Below, piece after piece: positions 16,982 to 25,953 of a DNA stretch of 64,000 bases (the first letter of the stretch is position 1; each line of letters begins with the position of its first letter). Source of the stretch: Nonomuraea endophytica (GTDB lineage: Bacteria; Actinomycetota; Actinomycetes; Streptosporangiales; Streptosporangiaceae); the NCBI RefSeq assembly GCF_014203235.1, contig NZ_JACHIN010000007.1, positions 1 to 64,000 on the forward strand. Reading direction: 5' to 3'. A model generated the notes under the pieces. That model had not been told where the DNA came from. It was given only the letters and a program-made list of their open reading frames with translations, and ran no database searches. The position numbers and the translations under genes were made by a program.

Positions 16982-18391
16982 CTAGAACCCCGCGGTGATG
17001 CGGGTGAACTCCCAGTCGGCCTGGGCGATGCCGCTGCAGTTGGACTGCACGCCGCCGCCGGGGCACGGCCGGTCACGGTTGACCGCCCAGTACGCCAGCC
17101 TGGTCAGGCCCTTGGACTTGGCCCAGTCGCGGATCTGCGTCCAGGTGGCCGGCGAGGTGAGCTCCTGCTGGTCGGACAGGCCGTTCATGCCGGAGATGCC
17201 CATGCGGGCGTAGGCCTGCGCGTCCGTGTAGCCGTAGGCGTTCTTCAGCGCGGTCTTCAGGCCCTCGGAGGCGTTGACGGTGTCCTGGTACATGTTGGAG
17301 CCGCCGAAGTCGAACGGCATGATCGTGAAGTTGTCGATCGGCACGCTGAGCGCCTTCGCCTGGTTGATCAGGCGGACGCCGTGGGAGTTCGGGCCGGTCC
17401 TGGTGGTGCCGAAGGTCACGACGATCTTCACGCTCGGGTTGTTCTGCTTGACGATCTTGAGGCCGTTCAGGATGCGGTCCTGCACCGTGTAGTTCTCGAA
17501 CTCGTCGGTGTTCTCGATGTCGAAGTCCACGACGGCCGGTCCGACGGCGTTGATGACCTGCTGCACGGCGCCGGCGAAGGCCGCCGGAGTGGAGCAGTTG
17601 GGGCCGAGCTTGTTGCCCGACCAGCCGCCGAAGGAGATCTGCACGTTGCCGCCGGCGTTCTTGATGGCCGATATCGCCTGGGCGTCGGTGCCGCCGGTCA
17701 GCGGCCGGTTGCCGTCCCACGCCGGGTTGCAGCCGCCGCTGGCCAGGATGAAGGCCATGGTGAAGGACTTCACGCCGGTCGCGCTCATGACGGTCGCGGG
17801 CGCGGGCGGGTTGCCCCAGCCCATGTAGAGGTATGGCGCGCCGGCCATCTTGCCCGGCGGGTCGGGGTTGGTGCAGCCGGAGGTCGTGGCGGAGGCGTCA
17901 CGGCCGGTGGACTCGCCCACGCTGTTGTACGCCTTCACCGTGTAGGTGTGCGACGTGCAGACGCCCAGACCGGAGATGGTGGCGCTGGTGCCGGTAACCG
18001 TCGTCCTCAGGGCCGTGCCCTCGTAGACGCGGTAGCCGGTGACCGTCCCGGAGGAGGCGCCCCAGCTGAGCGCGATGGAGGTGTTGGTGACCGTGGTGCT
18101 GACGTTGCCGGGCTGGCCGGGCACGCCCGGCTGCGGGTTGCCGCCGCCGGACCGCCACAGCGCGGGCACGTTCGGCGGCTCCCAGCCGGGCTGGGAGGTG
18201 TGCGCCTGGATGGCGGTGTAGCTGGTGCCGTTGTAGGTGACGACGGCGCCGATGGCGTACGGCGTCCACGGCGCCCAGTCGGCGAAGAACGCGATCGTGC
18301 GGGCGGAGCCGGCGGTCGCGGTCGTCGCCGAGGCCAGGCCCGCGAACAGCAGGGCGGCGGCGGATATCAGCGCGACTAGAAGGCGTCTCAT
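16982..18391 (-). CDS. Secreted GH18 chitinase-like protein (CBM5/12, FnIII, GH18) with altered motif
   Basis: Secreted protein of 469 residues. Signal peptide about 1-27; CBM5/12 chitin-binding domain at about 32-80 (YNGTSYTAIQAHTSQPGWEP); FnIII at about 92-173; GH18-type barrel from about 185. The catalytic strand reads AVVDFDIE: Asp289, Asp291 and Glu293 are kept, but the first Asp of DxxDxDxE is Ala286. Related proteins of this subtype (chitinase or chitin-binding GH18) can be active on chitin, so loss of activity is not implied. ATG 18391 overlaps the upstream chitinase stop by 4 bp. Confidence 0.88.
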   Translation of the reverse strand: MRRLLVALISAAALLFAGLASATTATAGSARTIAFFADWAPWTPYAIGAVVTYNGTSYTAIQAHTSQPGWEPPNVPALWRSGGGNPQPGVPGQPGNVSTTVTNTSIALSWGASSGTVTGYRVYEGTALRTTVTGTSATISGLGVCTSHTYTVKAYNSVGESTGRDASATTSGCTNPDPPGKMAGAPYLYMGWGNPPAPATVMSATGVKSFTMAFILASGGCNPAWDGNRPLTGGTDAQAISAIKNAGGNVQISFGGWSGNKLGPNCSTPAAFAGAVQQVINAVGPAVVDFDIENTDEFENYTVQDRILNGLKIVKQNNPSVKIVVTFGTTRTGPNSHGVRLINQAKALSVPIDNFTIMPFDFGGSNMYQDTVNASEGLKTALKNAYGYTDAQAYARMGISGMNGLSDQQELTSPATWTQIRDWAKSKGLTRLAYWAVNRDRPCPGGGVQSNCSGIAQADWEFTRITAGF

Positions 18392-20049
18392 GGCATTCCC
18401 TGAAGGTGCGGCTTGACGGTCTTGGAGAAGTTCCAGTTGTGGCTGGCGTCCCAGTTGATGGACCAGGTCATGGCGCCCCTGATGTCCGGCCACGCCTGCG
18501 GGGGCACGAAGCTGCCGCAGTTGGTGCGCTTGGACAGGCAGTCGAGTGCCTGGTTGACCAGGGTCGGGGAGACGACTCCGCCGCCCGCGGCGCCCGGTCC
18601 GGCCGGCAGGCCGAGTGCGACCTGGTCGGCGCGCAGGCCGTTCTGGAGCTGGATGCAGGCGAGCGCGGTCATGAAGTTGACCGTCCCCTGCGAGTAGGCC
18701 TGGGCCTGGTCACAGCCGAGCATGCTGCCGGAGTTGTAGTACTGCATGTGGACGACCGTGAGGATGTCCTTGATGTTCAGGGCGAGCTTGAAGTACTCCA
18801 TCCCGGTCGACTGCATGTCGATGGTCTGCGGGGCCATCGTGATGATGAGGTTCGAGCCGGCCTTGGCGCGCAGTTCCCTGAGTGCCTGGCCCATGTAGGT
18901 GGCGTTGAGCCCGTTCTCCAGGTCGATGTCGACGCCGTCGAAGCCGTAGCTCTGCATGATGCCCCAGACGCTGTTGGCGAACTGGGTCGCCGCGGCGGAG
19001 TTGGTCACCTGGACGCGTCCCAGCTCACCGCCGACGCTCAGGATGATCTTCTTGCCGCGCTGGTGCAGGGCCTGCACGTCGGCACGGAACTGGGCGTCGG
19101 TGTAGCCGCCGAGCGCGCTGGCCAGGCCCGGGTCGAGGGTGAAGGTCACCTGGCCGGGGGTGCTGGTGGCCTCGGCGAAGGCGATCGCGACGAGGTCGTA
19201 CTCGTTGGGCACCGCCGACAGCCGCAGCTCGGTGGCCGGGTTGACGAAGTTGTGCCAGTAGCCGGTGAGGAAGTGCTTGGGCAGCGGGCCGCCGCCGGTG
19301 CAGCCGGTGGTGGTGCCCGAGGCGTCACGCCCGGCCGACTCGCCCACACTGTTGTAGGCCTTGATCGTGTACGTGTGCGACTCACACGTGCCCAAACCCG
19401 AAATCGTCGCGCTCGTACCGGTCACCGTCGACTTCAACGTCGCACCCTCATAGACGCGATAACCCGTGACCGTCCCACTGGACGCGCCCCACGACAGGGC
19501 CAGCGAACTGTTCGTCGCACTCACCGACGCCGCACCCGGCTGACCCGGAATGCCCACGCAGCCGGTGGTGGTGCCCGAGGCGTCACGCCCGGCCGACTCA
19601 CCCACACTGTTGTAGGCCTTGATCGTGTACGTGTGCGACTCACACGTACCCAAACCCGAAATCGTGGCACTCGTACCGGTCACCGTCGACTTCAACGTCG
19701 CACCCTCATAGACGCGATAACCCGTGACCGTCCCACTGGACGCGCCCCACGACAGGGCCAGCGAACTGTTCGTCGCACTCACCGACGCCGCACCCGGCTG
19801 ACCGGGGACGGTCGGCTGCGGGTCGCCCTGGACGCTCTTCCAGAGGGCGGGGACGTTGGGCGGCTCCCAGCCGGGCTGGGAGGTGTGCGACTGGCGGGAC
19901 TCGAAGTCGGCCGAGTTGTAGGTGACGCGGGTGCCGGTGGGATAGGAGGTCCAAGCCTGCCACTGGGGGTAGGCGACGGCTTGGGCGGGTGGTCCGACCA
20001 GGCCGAAGATCAATCCGACGACCAGGACGAGTAAGGCGCGGTATTTCAT
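18388..20049 (-). CDS. Secreted GH18 chitinase (CBM5/12, two FnIII repeats, GH18)
   Basis: Secreted chitinase of 553 residues: signal peptide about 1-26, CBM5/12 at about 27-72, two nearly identical FnIII domains (about 80-165 and 166-251), then GH18 from about 258 with DGVDIDLE (Asp371, Asp374, Asp376, catalytic Glu378). The FnIII copies use codons unlike their surroundings. First gene of a three-chitinase unit, with 4 bp overlap and then a 3 bp gap to the next two. The 85 bp gap upstream contains a strong hairpin, so it may have its own promoter or be expressed by partial read-through. Confidence 0.94.
   Translation of the reverse strand: MKYRALLVLVVGLIFGLVGPPAQAVAYPQWQAWTSYPTGTRVTYNSADFESRQSHTSQPGWEPPNVPALWKSVQGDPQPTVPGQPGAASVSATNSSLALSWGASSGTVTGYRVYEGATLKSTVTGTSATISGLGTCESHTYTIKAYNSVGESAGRDASGTTTGCVGIPGQPGAASVSATNSSLALSWGASSGTVTGYRVYEGATLKSTVTGTSATISGLGTCESHTYTIKAYNSVGESAGRDASGTTTGCTGGGPLPKHFLTGYWHNFVNPATELRLSAVPNEYDLVAIAFAEATSTPGQVTFTLDPGLASALGGYTDAQFRADVQALHQRGKKIILSVGGELGRVQVTNSAAATQFANSVWGIMQSYGFDGVDIDLENGLNATYMGQALRELRAKAGSNLIITMAPQTIDMQSTGMEYFKLALNIKDILTVVHMQYYNSGSMLGCDQAQAYSQGTVNFMTALACIQLQNGLRADQVALGLPAGPGAAGGGVVSPTLVNQALDCLSKRTNCGSFVPPQAWPDIRGAMTWSINWDASHNWNFSKTVKPHLQGMP
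19301..19805 (-). repeat. Tandem near-identical 258-bp repeat encoding FnIII domains
   Basis: Two direct copies, 19301-19558 and 19559-about 19805, offset 258 bp (86 codons). By eye only about four substitutions separate them, e.g. at the GACTCG/GACTCA and CACGTG/CACGTA positions. Many codons here end in A or T (CCCAAA, ATAACC on the plus strand), unusual for this genome. The homologous FnIII in the next chitinase is clearly diverged. Confidence 0.9.
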
Positions 20050-20068
20050 GAATTCTCCGGTTTCGAGT

Positions 20069-20111
20069 CGTACGGCCCGCGCCCCTGGGGGGCGAGGGCG
20101 CGAGCCGTACG
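20069..20111 (-). terminator. Strong hairpin between two chitinase genes
   Basis: CGTACGGC (20069-20076) pairs with GCCGTACG (20104-20111), and an inner CGCGCCC pairs with GGGCGCG. It lies just downstream of the CBM2-type chitinase stop and 20 bp before the start of the next gene. No U-run follows, so it may be a processing or attenuation signal rather than a full terminator. Confidence 0.6.
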
Positions 20112-20134
20112 GGCCCGTGGGGTGGGGGGTGTGT

Positions 20135-22384
20135 TCAGCGCAGGCCGTTGCTGAGGGCCGTGGTGAGGGATCCGTCGTCGCCCGACATCTCCCAGACCAT
20201 CGCGCCCAGCAGGTTCTTGGCCTTGATGTACTCGGTCTTCTTGGCTATGGACCAGGGATCGTCGAACGTCCACCACTGACCACCGGGGCCGGTGTAGCAG
20301 TAGGAGGAGATCGACTGTTCGTCGTGCCTGACCGTGCAGCCGGGCACCCGTGAGGCGATGTTCTTGTAGCCGCGCGTGCCCGCCTCCTCGGGGAAGTCGC
20401 CGGGCGCGGCGCCGTTGGCCGACTGCCACTCGCCGGACTTGCCGCCGTCGGCCACCTGCTGCCAGCCGCGGCCGTAATAGGCCAGGCCGAAGGTCAGCTT
20501 GCGCGGGTTCACACCCGCGTCCAGGTACTTCTGGATGGCCTTGTCGACGCTGAAGTCCGGGTTGTACGGCGAGTCGGTGTCGAGGTGGAGGTTGCCCTGA
20601 TGGCCCGTGCGGTTGGGCTCCCAGGAGTTGTCGCTGCCCGCGCCGTGGAAGTCGTAGCCCTGGACGTTGGCGAAGTCCAGGTACTGGAAGATCCTCGACA
20701 GGTCCCACCCGGCGTCGATCTTGACCGGGTCGGCGGGGGTGAAGGCGGTCAGCAGGTAGCGCTTGCCGGTGGTGACCGTCAGCGCGTCGAGCTGGGTGCG
20801 GAACTCCTGCAGCAGGAGGGTCAGGTTGTTCTTGTCGTTCGGGCCGACGTGGTTGCCCGCGTGGCCGGGGGCGCCCGGCCACTCCCAGTCGACGTCGATG
20901 CCGTCGAAGACGCCCGCCGCCACGCCGGGGCCGCCGCGGCCCTGGTAAACGGGCAGGTCGCCCTTGATGTACATGTCGATGCAGGACTTCACGAACGCCT
21001 TGCGCTTGGCGTCGGTGGAGGCGGCGTCGGAGAAGTACTTGGAGTATGTCCAGCCGCCGAGCGAGATCAGCGACTTGAGGTGAGGGTGCTTGGCCTTGAG
21101 CTTCTTGAGCTGGTTGTAGCTGCCGGCCAGCTTCTGGTCCCAGGTGTCGCCCACGCCGTCCACCGACTCGCCCGCGCCGAAGCCCTTGACGTAGTCGGCC
21201 CACGCGTCGCCCTGGCTGGGGTCCTGCGGGTTGGGGGTGGTGGCCCGGTCCACGCCGTTCATGCAGGTGTGCTGCGTCGGGTGGACGTTGGAGAAGGCGT
21301 AGTTGACGTGGGTGAGCTTGGCGGCCTGCGCGTCGAGGCTCTTCATCGTGTACGCGCGGCCGTAGATGCCCCACTGCACGAAGTAGGCGACCTTGTTGTA
21401 GCTGCCGCCCGGGGTCTCCGGCTGGGTCTTCGCGGTGAACGGCGCGCTCTTGTCGGACTCGTTGCCCGACGGGTCCACGGCGCTGACGGTGAACGTCTGG
21501 TCCGTGTCCGGCGGCAGGCCGCTGACCGTGGCGCCGGTCGTCGTGGAGGTGGTCTTCAGGGTGGCGCCCTGGTAGACGCGGTACTCCTTGATCGTCCCCG
21601 AGTTGTCCGTCGAGGCGTTCCAGGCCAGGCTGATCGTGGTGCTGGTCTGGCCGGGCGAGCGCAGGCCGGCGGGCACGCTCGGCTTGACCGTGTCCGGCGT
21701 GCCGGTGGTCGTGACCGTGACCGGGGCGCTCTTGTCCGACTCGTTGCCCGACGGGTCCACGGCGCTCACCGTGTAGGTGTGCGCGGAGCCGGGTGACAGG
21801 CCGGTGAGCTGCGTGCTCGTCCCCGTGGCCGTCTTGACGACCGCGGCTCCCTCGTAGACCCGGTACTCCCTGATCGTTCCCGAGTTGTCCGTGGAGGCGT
21901 TCCAGGCCAGGTCGATCGTGGTGTCGGCCTGCGCGGTCGAACGCGGGTTGCCCGGCACGCTCGGCTTGACCGTGTCGGTGGGCACGCCGTCACACGGGTC
22001 GCCGTTGAGCTTGCAGTTCTGCGGTACGGCCTGTGCGCCGCCCGGATTGCCGAGGAAGCCGAAGGTAACGGTGGCGCCAGGAGCGAGGGTCCCGTTCCAT
22101 CCGACGTTGCTGAAGGTGAAGTGCTGCCCACTGCGTGCCAGGGTGGCGTCCCAGAACGAGCCGACCGTGATGCCGGCGGGCAGGTCGAACTCGACCTTCC
22201 AGCCGGTGATCGTGCTCGTGGTGCCGTTGGTGACGGTGTAGCGGCCTTCGAAGCCGCTGCCCCAGTCGGAGGTCTTCGTGAACGCCGCGGTGGCCGAGGC
22301 GGCCTGAGCGGGCCCTGGGACGACGAGGGTTAACAGCAGACTTGCCAGCGCGGTCAGGGAAAGTAAAGGAAGGGTACGCCGCAT
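20135..22384 (-). CDS. Secreted GH18 chitinase (CBM2, two FnIII, ChiA-type GH18)
   Basis: Secreted chitinase of 749 residues: signal peptide about 1-29, a CBM2-type domain at about 30-132 (WGSGFEGRYTVTNGT, FSNVGWNGTLAPGATVTFGF), FnIII domains at about 141-227 and 232-320, and a ChiA-type GH18 at about 328-748. Catalytic motif DGIDVDWE (Asp494, Asp497, Asp499, Glu501), with SLGGWTYS upstream. This subfamily is usually processive, and it complements the other three chitinases. It has a clear promoter with an operator-like palindrome about 150 bp upstream. Confidence 0.95.
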   Translation of the reverse strand: MRRTLPLLSLTALASLLLTLVVPGPAQAASATAAFTKTSDWGSGFEGRYTVTNGTTSTITGWKVEFDLPAGITVGSFWDATLARSGQHFTFSNVGWNGTLAPGATVTFGFLGNPGGAQAVPQNCKLNGDPCDGVPTDTVKPSVPGNPRSTAQADTTIDLAWNASTDNSGTIREYRVYEGAAVVKTATGTSTQLTGLSPGSAHTYTVSAVDPSGNESDKSAPVTVTTTGTPDTVKPSVPAGLRSPGQTSTTISLAWNASTDNSGTIKEYRVYQGATLKTTSTTTGATVSGLPPDTDQTFTVSAVDPSGNESDKSAPFTAKTQPETPGGSYNKVAYFVQWGIYGRAYTMKSLDAQAAKLTHVNYAFSNVHPTQHTCMNGVDRATTPNPQDPSQGDAWADYVKGFGAGESVDGVGDTWDQKLAGSYNQLKKLKAKHPHLKSLISLGGWTYSKYFSDAASTDAKRKAFVKSCIDMYIKGDLPVYQGRGGPGVAAGVFDGIDVDWEWPGAPGHAGNHVGPNDKNNLTLLLQEFRTQLDALTVTTGKRYLLTAFTPADPVKIDAGWDLSRIFQYLDFANVQGYDFHGAGSDNSWEPNRTGHQGNLHLDTDSPYNPDFSVDKAIQKYLDAGVNPRKLTFGLAYYGRGWQQVADGGKSGEWQSANGAAPGDFPEEAGTRGYKNIASRVPGCTVRHDEQSISSYCYTGPGGQWWTFDDPWSIAKKTEYIKAKNLLGAMVWEMSGDDGSLTTALSNGLR

Positions 22385-22525
22385 GATCGCTCCCTCGGCG
22401 GGAGAACTGTGGGGGGTGTCCTGCCCTGGTGGAGGTCAGGCAGGTGGTACGAGCGGCAACGGATGGTGATCGTGGCAGGCTGTGGGGGGTGGGGGGCGCG
22501 CCATGATTGCCTCGGTTCAGATCTT

Positions 22526-22585
22526 CTCTTAGGAAAGTTTCCTAAGAGTTATGGCGATCGTAGGCTTGACACCCATGCCTTACAA
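22526..22585 (-). promoter_or_regulatory. Chitinase promoter with 23-bp palindromic operator at +1
   Basis: On the minus strand TTGTAA (22580-22585), 17 bp, TACGAT (22557-22562), then 8 bp to a perfect palindrome at 22526-22548: CTCTTAGGAAA on each arm around one central base. The palindrome would cover the transcription start, the usual place for a repressor operator. The leader to the chitinase start would be about 165 nt. The regulator is not identified. The rest of the 22385-22744 gap holds only the terminator of the upstream gene. Confidence 0.7.
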
Positions 22586-22701
22586 GACCTAATTCCATCT
22601 TCAATCGCCGCAGCTGGTCACCAACTCCGCGCCACGGGTTAAAAGCGCACCGTAACGGCGGCTTCGCCGTACCCGCAAGACGGTCCGCCCCACAGACAAG
22701 A

Positions 22702-22731
22702 GCGCGCCCCCACACGCGGGTGGGGGCGCGC
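22702..22731 (-). terminator. Terminator hairpin after the M14 carboxypeptidase
   Basis: Perfect 12-bp stem: GCGCGCCCCCAC (22702-22713) with GTGGGGGCGCGC (22720-22731) and a 6-nt loop, 14 bp downstream of the carboxypeptidase stop. No U-run, as is common in actinobacteria. Confidence 0.75.
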
Positions 22732-22744
22732 CGTCGGGAAGGGA

Positions 22745-24562
22745 CTACGGCTGCTGCGTGATCTTGACGTCGTCGACGCCCGCCTCCAGCAGGGAGGCGG
22801 TCGAGGCGTCGGCGGCCTCGATGAGGACACGCACGGTCTGGCCCGCGAACGGGGTCAGGTTGGCGTTGGCCACGGCCCACGAGCCGTTGCGGTTGGTGGC
22901 CGCGCCGAGCTGCTCGAACACCTGGGTAGTGGTGTTGCCGACGACCTTCACGCGGAAGTAGTCCGCGTTGGAGGAGTTGGTGCCGTGTGCCAGATACCAC
23001 GACAGCGACAGGGACAGCGAACCGGTGGCCGGCAGCGTGATCTGCGGCGACTGGATCGAGGTCAGCCCGCCGTCGATGTCGTGGTCGCCGGCCGCGGCCC
23101 CGGCCAGGCGGCCGGTCACCAGGTCGTTGACGCCGCTGACCGTCGTGCCGAGCTGCTTGGCGCCGCTGGAGGTGGTGGCCTCGGGGTCACCGCGTTCCCA
23201 CAGACCCGTCGTGGCGCTGCCCGGGACCACGGTCCAGCCCTTGTCGGTCTCGAAGGTGTCCTCCCAGACGGTGGTGCCCGGCGTGGTGCCGCAGTACTGG
23301 GCCTCCTTGCCGATGATGCGGTAGACGCAGTCGGAGTACTCCAGGAAGCGCAGGGCCGCCTCGCGGTTGCGCGTGGTCTGGGGCACGATCTGCTCGTCCG
23401 GCGGGTAGAAGCCGGGACTCGCGGTGCGCGGATACATCTCGAACGTGAAGCTGAAGATCTTGTAGACGCCCCACATCCAGTCGTCGATGGTCCCGTCGGT
23501 GATGTACAGGTCGCTGGCCTGCTCCGGCGTGTAGTTGTTGGTGGAGGCCATGTTCTGGCCGAGCGTCGCGTGGGCGTCACGGTCGTCCTGGGTCAGTCCC
23601 GGCGCCGTGTCGTTGAAGGTGTAGCCGTAGGGCCACAGGATCAGCTCGCTGTAGGTGTGCCAGTCGATGTGCGACCTGATCTGCTGCTTGCCGCCGACCA
23701 CCCGGCCGCGTACCCAGTCGGCCACCGCCTTCACCTCGACCGCCGACTCGGGGGCCGTGCCCCGGTAGGTCTCGCTGGAGGTCGAGCCCGAGGAGCCGCC
23801 GCAGCAGCCCCAGTTGTAGTTCCAGTTGCGGTTCATGTCGGTGCCGACCGCCGTCGAGCCGGAGTTCGGCTGGCGGTTCTTGCGCCAGGAGCGGTAGCTG
23901 CCGGTCGCGATGTCGTACTCGCCGCCGTCCGGGTTGAGGTCCGGCAGGATCCAGATCTCGCGGGAGTTCACCAGGTTGGTGATGCGCGCGTCGGTGCCGT
24001 AGTTGTCGGCCAGCAGGTGCATCAGGTAGAGCGCCATCTCGACCGTGAGGTGCTCGCGCGCGTGCTGGTGCGCGGTGAACAGCACCTCGGTCTCGTTCTC
24101 GTCGGTGCCGACGTTGTCGCTGATCTTCACGCCGACGAGCTGTCTGCCCTGGTACGACGTGCCGTAGACGAACTTGCTGGCGATGGTCGGTTTGGCGGCG
24201 ACGAGCGCGTTGATGTTGGCGTTCATCTCCGCGTAGTTGTGGTAGCCCGAATCCGACGGCGGGAAGTCAAACGCTGCCGCGCCGGACGGGGATAACGGGC
24301 GTGGCACCTCCGTGACCCGGTAGCCGAGCTTCTTGATCGCCGCGACCTCGGCGGACGTCGCGGTGACCAGAACCGAGTCAGCCGCCACCTCCTCGATGGC
24401 CGCGCCGGTGCCCGAGACCGCGCTGCGCTGGCGCGCGTCGGCCGGGCCCTGAACCCGATACTGCTTGTTCGCGGGCGGTTCGGCACCCGCGCCCACCTCG
24501 GTGATGCCGGTCAGGCAGAACAGGCCGAGGACGGCAAGCAGGATCGTTAATCGGCGTCTCAC
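22745..24562 (-). CDS. Secreted M14 family zinc carboxypeptidase
   Basis: Secreted metallocarboxypeptidase of 605 residues. After the signal peptide (about 1-27) comes a short propeptide, then the M14 domain at about 105-420. Zinc ligands: His167 and Glu170 in HQHAREH, and His302 in DWHTYSEL. The substrate-binding region is [14 protein letters not shown], and the catalytic Glu is probably in FTFEMYP. The C-terminal 170 residues (WERGDPE onward) form a beta-sandwich that may aid folding or binding. GTG start with GGAGGAA upstream. It would trim peptides released by other secreted proteases. Confidence 0.93.
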   Translation of the reverse strand: MRRRLTILLAVLGLFCLTGITEVGAGAEPPANKQYRVQGPADARQRSAVSGTGAAIEEVAADSVLVTATSAEVAAIKKLGYRVTEVPRPLSPSGAAAFDFPPSDSGYHNYAEMNANINALVAAKPTIASKFVYGTSYQGRQLVGVKISDNVGTDENETEVLFTAHQHAREHLTVEMALYLMHLLADNYGTDARITNLVNSREIWILPDLNPDGGEYDIATGSYRSWRKNRQPNSGSTAVGTDMNRNWNYNWGCCGGSSGSTSSETYRGTAPESAVEVKAVADWVRGRVVGGKQQIRSHIDWHTYSELILWPYGYTFNDTAPGLTQDDRDAHATLGQNMASTNNYTPEQASDLYITDGTIDDWMWGVYKIFSFTFEMYPRTASPGFYPPDEQIVPQTTRNREAALRFLEYSDCVYRIIGKEAQYCGTTPGTTVWEDTFETDKGWTVVPGSATTGLWERGDPEATTSSGAKQLGTTVSGVNDLVTGRLAGAAAGDHDIDGGLTSIQSPQITLPATGSLSLSLSWYLAHGTNSSNADYFRVKVVGNTTTQVFEQLGAATNRNGSWAVANANLTPFAGQTVRVLIEAADASTASLLEAGVDDVKITQQP

Positions 24563-24574
24563 CTCGTTCCTCCT

Positions 24575-24612
24575 CAGGCGCGCGATTAGGGGGGTGTGTT
24601 GACGCGCGCCTG
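24575..24612 (-). terminator. Hairpin downstream of the nitroreductase gene
   Basis: CAGGCGCGCG (24575-24584) is the exact complement of CGCGCGCCTG (24603-24612), with an 18-nt loop, in the gap between the nitroreductase stop and the carboxypeptidase start. Confidence 0.5.
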
Positions 24613-24654
24613 CACCGAGAGTGAAGACTTCCGCTCAGCCGGAAAAGGCCCAAT

Positions 24655-25329
24655 TCAGCGGTAGTGCACCATGGCTTGCTCTAGTGGCTTCCTGGTTAGG
24701 TCCGGTACCTCGGCGCCGGCGGCGGCGTAACCCACGGGGAACAGGATGTAGGGGCGCTCGTTGGCGGGGCGCTCGCAGATCTCGGTCAGGAAGGCCATCG
24801 GGTTGGGCGTGTGGGTGAGCGTGGACAGGCCCATCGCGTGCAGCGCGGCGATGAACAGGCCGCAGGCGATGCCGACGCTCTCGTTGACGTAGTAGTGCTT
24901 GGTCTTGCCGCCGTCGGGACGCAGGCCGTACTTCTCGGCGAAGCACACCACCAGCCACGGCGCGACCTCCAGGTAGCGCTTGTCGGAGGTGGTCTCCAGC
25001 GGGGCCAGCGCCTCGCGCCACTCGGCGGGCAGCCGGCCGCCCTCGTAGTTCTGCCGCTCCTCGACCTCGGCGGCGTCCCTGATGCGGCGCTTGGTCGCCC
25101 GGTCGCCGACCACGACGAACTTCCACGGCTGCTGGTGGGCGCCGGAGGGGGCGGTGTTGGCCGCCAGCACCGCCAGTTCGACGCAGCGGAGCGGGACCGG
25201 CTCGTCGCTGAAGAAGCGGACGCTGCGGCGCCGGTCGAGGAAGTCGTAGAACTCGCGGCCGCGGGCGAGCATGTCGTCCGGCTCGTAGCGTTCCGGCGTG
25301 TAGGGGCGGAACGGGAACTTGTGCTCCAT
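24655..25329 (-). CDS. Nitroreductase family protein
   Basis: FMN-dependent oxidoreductase fold, 224 residues. It has the N-terminal signature FLDRRRSVRFFSDEPVP and the flavin-contact segment AANTAPSGAHQQPWKFVVV, then late residues GLSTLTHTPNPM and PANERPYILFPVGYAAAGAEVPD. Members reduce nitro compounds or quinones, or act as dehalogenases, with NAD(P)H; the substrate is not evident. It is divergent from an Lrp regulator 93 bp away, which may control it. ATG start 25329. Confidence 0.9.
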   Translation of the reverse strand: MEHKFPFRPYTPERYEPDDMLARGREFYDFLDRRRSVRFFSDEPVPLRCVELAVLAANTAPSGAHQQPWKFVVVGDRATKRRIRDAAEVEERQNYEGGRLPAEWREALAPLETTSDKRYLEVAPWLVVCFAEKYGLRPDGGKTKHYYVNESVGIACGLFIAALHAMGLSTLTHTPNPMAFLTEICERPANERPYILFPVGYAAAGAEVPDLTRKPLEQAMVHYR

Positions 25330-25422
25330 GAGGACGCAGTCTGCGGACGCGTGCCGGATATGACAACCGAGTGCCCGCTATCCTGACGATCTGACAGTGA
25401 AAGCCGGGTATCAGGAGACAAA

Positions 25423-25902
25423 ATGGCAGCCAAGCGTGCCGGGCTGGACGCGCTCGACCTCCGGATCCTCCAGCTGGTCGCCGAGCAGCCCCGCAGCGGC
25501 CTGCTGGAGTTCTCCCGGCTGCTGGGCGTGGCCCGCGGCACCGTCCAGGCCCGCCTGGACCGCATGGTCGCCGACGGCGTGATCACCGGATTCGGCCCCG
25601 GCCTGTCCCCCGAGGCGCTGGGCTACCCCGTGCAGGCGTTCACCACGCTGGAGGTGCAGCAGGCCTCCCGCGAGCACATCTCGCGCACCCTGTCGGCCAT
25701 CCCCGAGCTGATCGAGGCCTACATCGTGACCGGCCCCGGCGACGTGTGGTGCCGCATCGCCGGCCGCGACCACGAGCACATCCAGGAGATCATCGACCAC
25801 ATGCTCACCATCGACGGTGTACGGCGCAGCACCACGGTGATCACCCTGTCCACCGTCGTGCCGCACCGCGTCCTCCCCCTGGCCGCGCGGGCTGCCAGCT
25901 AG
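25423..25902 (+). CDS. Lrp/AsnC family transcriptional regulator
   Basis: Regulator of 159 residues. N-terminal helix-turn-helix at about 8-55 (LDALDLRILQLVAEQPRSG, RGTVQARLDRMVADGVITG), then a RAM-type ligand domain (AYIVTGPGDVWCRIAGRD). ATG start preceded by AGGAG at a good distance. It lies between the divergent nitroreductase and the exporter operon 51 bp downstream, so either could be its target. The effector is unknown. Confidence 0.92.
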   Translation: MAAKRAGLDALDLRILQLVAEQPRSGLLEFSRLLGVARGTVQARLDRMVADGVITGFGPGLSPEALGYPVQAFTTLEVQQASREHISRTLSAIPELIEAYIVTGPGDVWCRIAGRDHEHIQEIIDHMLTIDGVRRSTTVITLSTVVPHRVLPLAARAAS

Positions 25903-25953
25903 CCGCCAGGCCCCTGCCAGCCCGTTGCCAGCCCCGCCCGCGAACCTCGGGGC

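Noticed and set aside
15089-18379. Open plus-strand frame of about 1,100 codons over the chitinase genes
   Set aside because: Antisense to two clear chitinase genes; low-complexity Gly/Arg/Val content and no motif.
19301-19805. CRISPR-like or mobile repeat
   Set aside because: Only two long in-frame copies without spacers; they encode fibronectin-III domains.
22566-22595. Plus-strand TTGACA, 18 bp, TAATTC as a promoter
   Set aside because: The match is good but no plus-strand gene follows in the 150 bp beyond it; the minus-strand promoter overlaps it. It could give a small antisense RNA, but I see no support.
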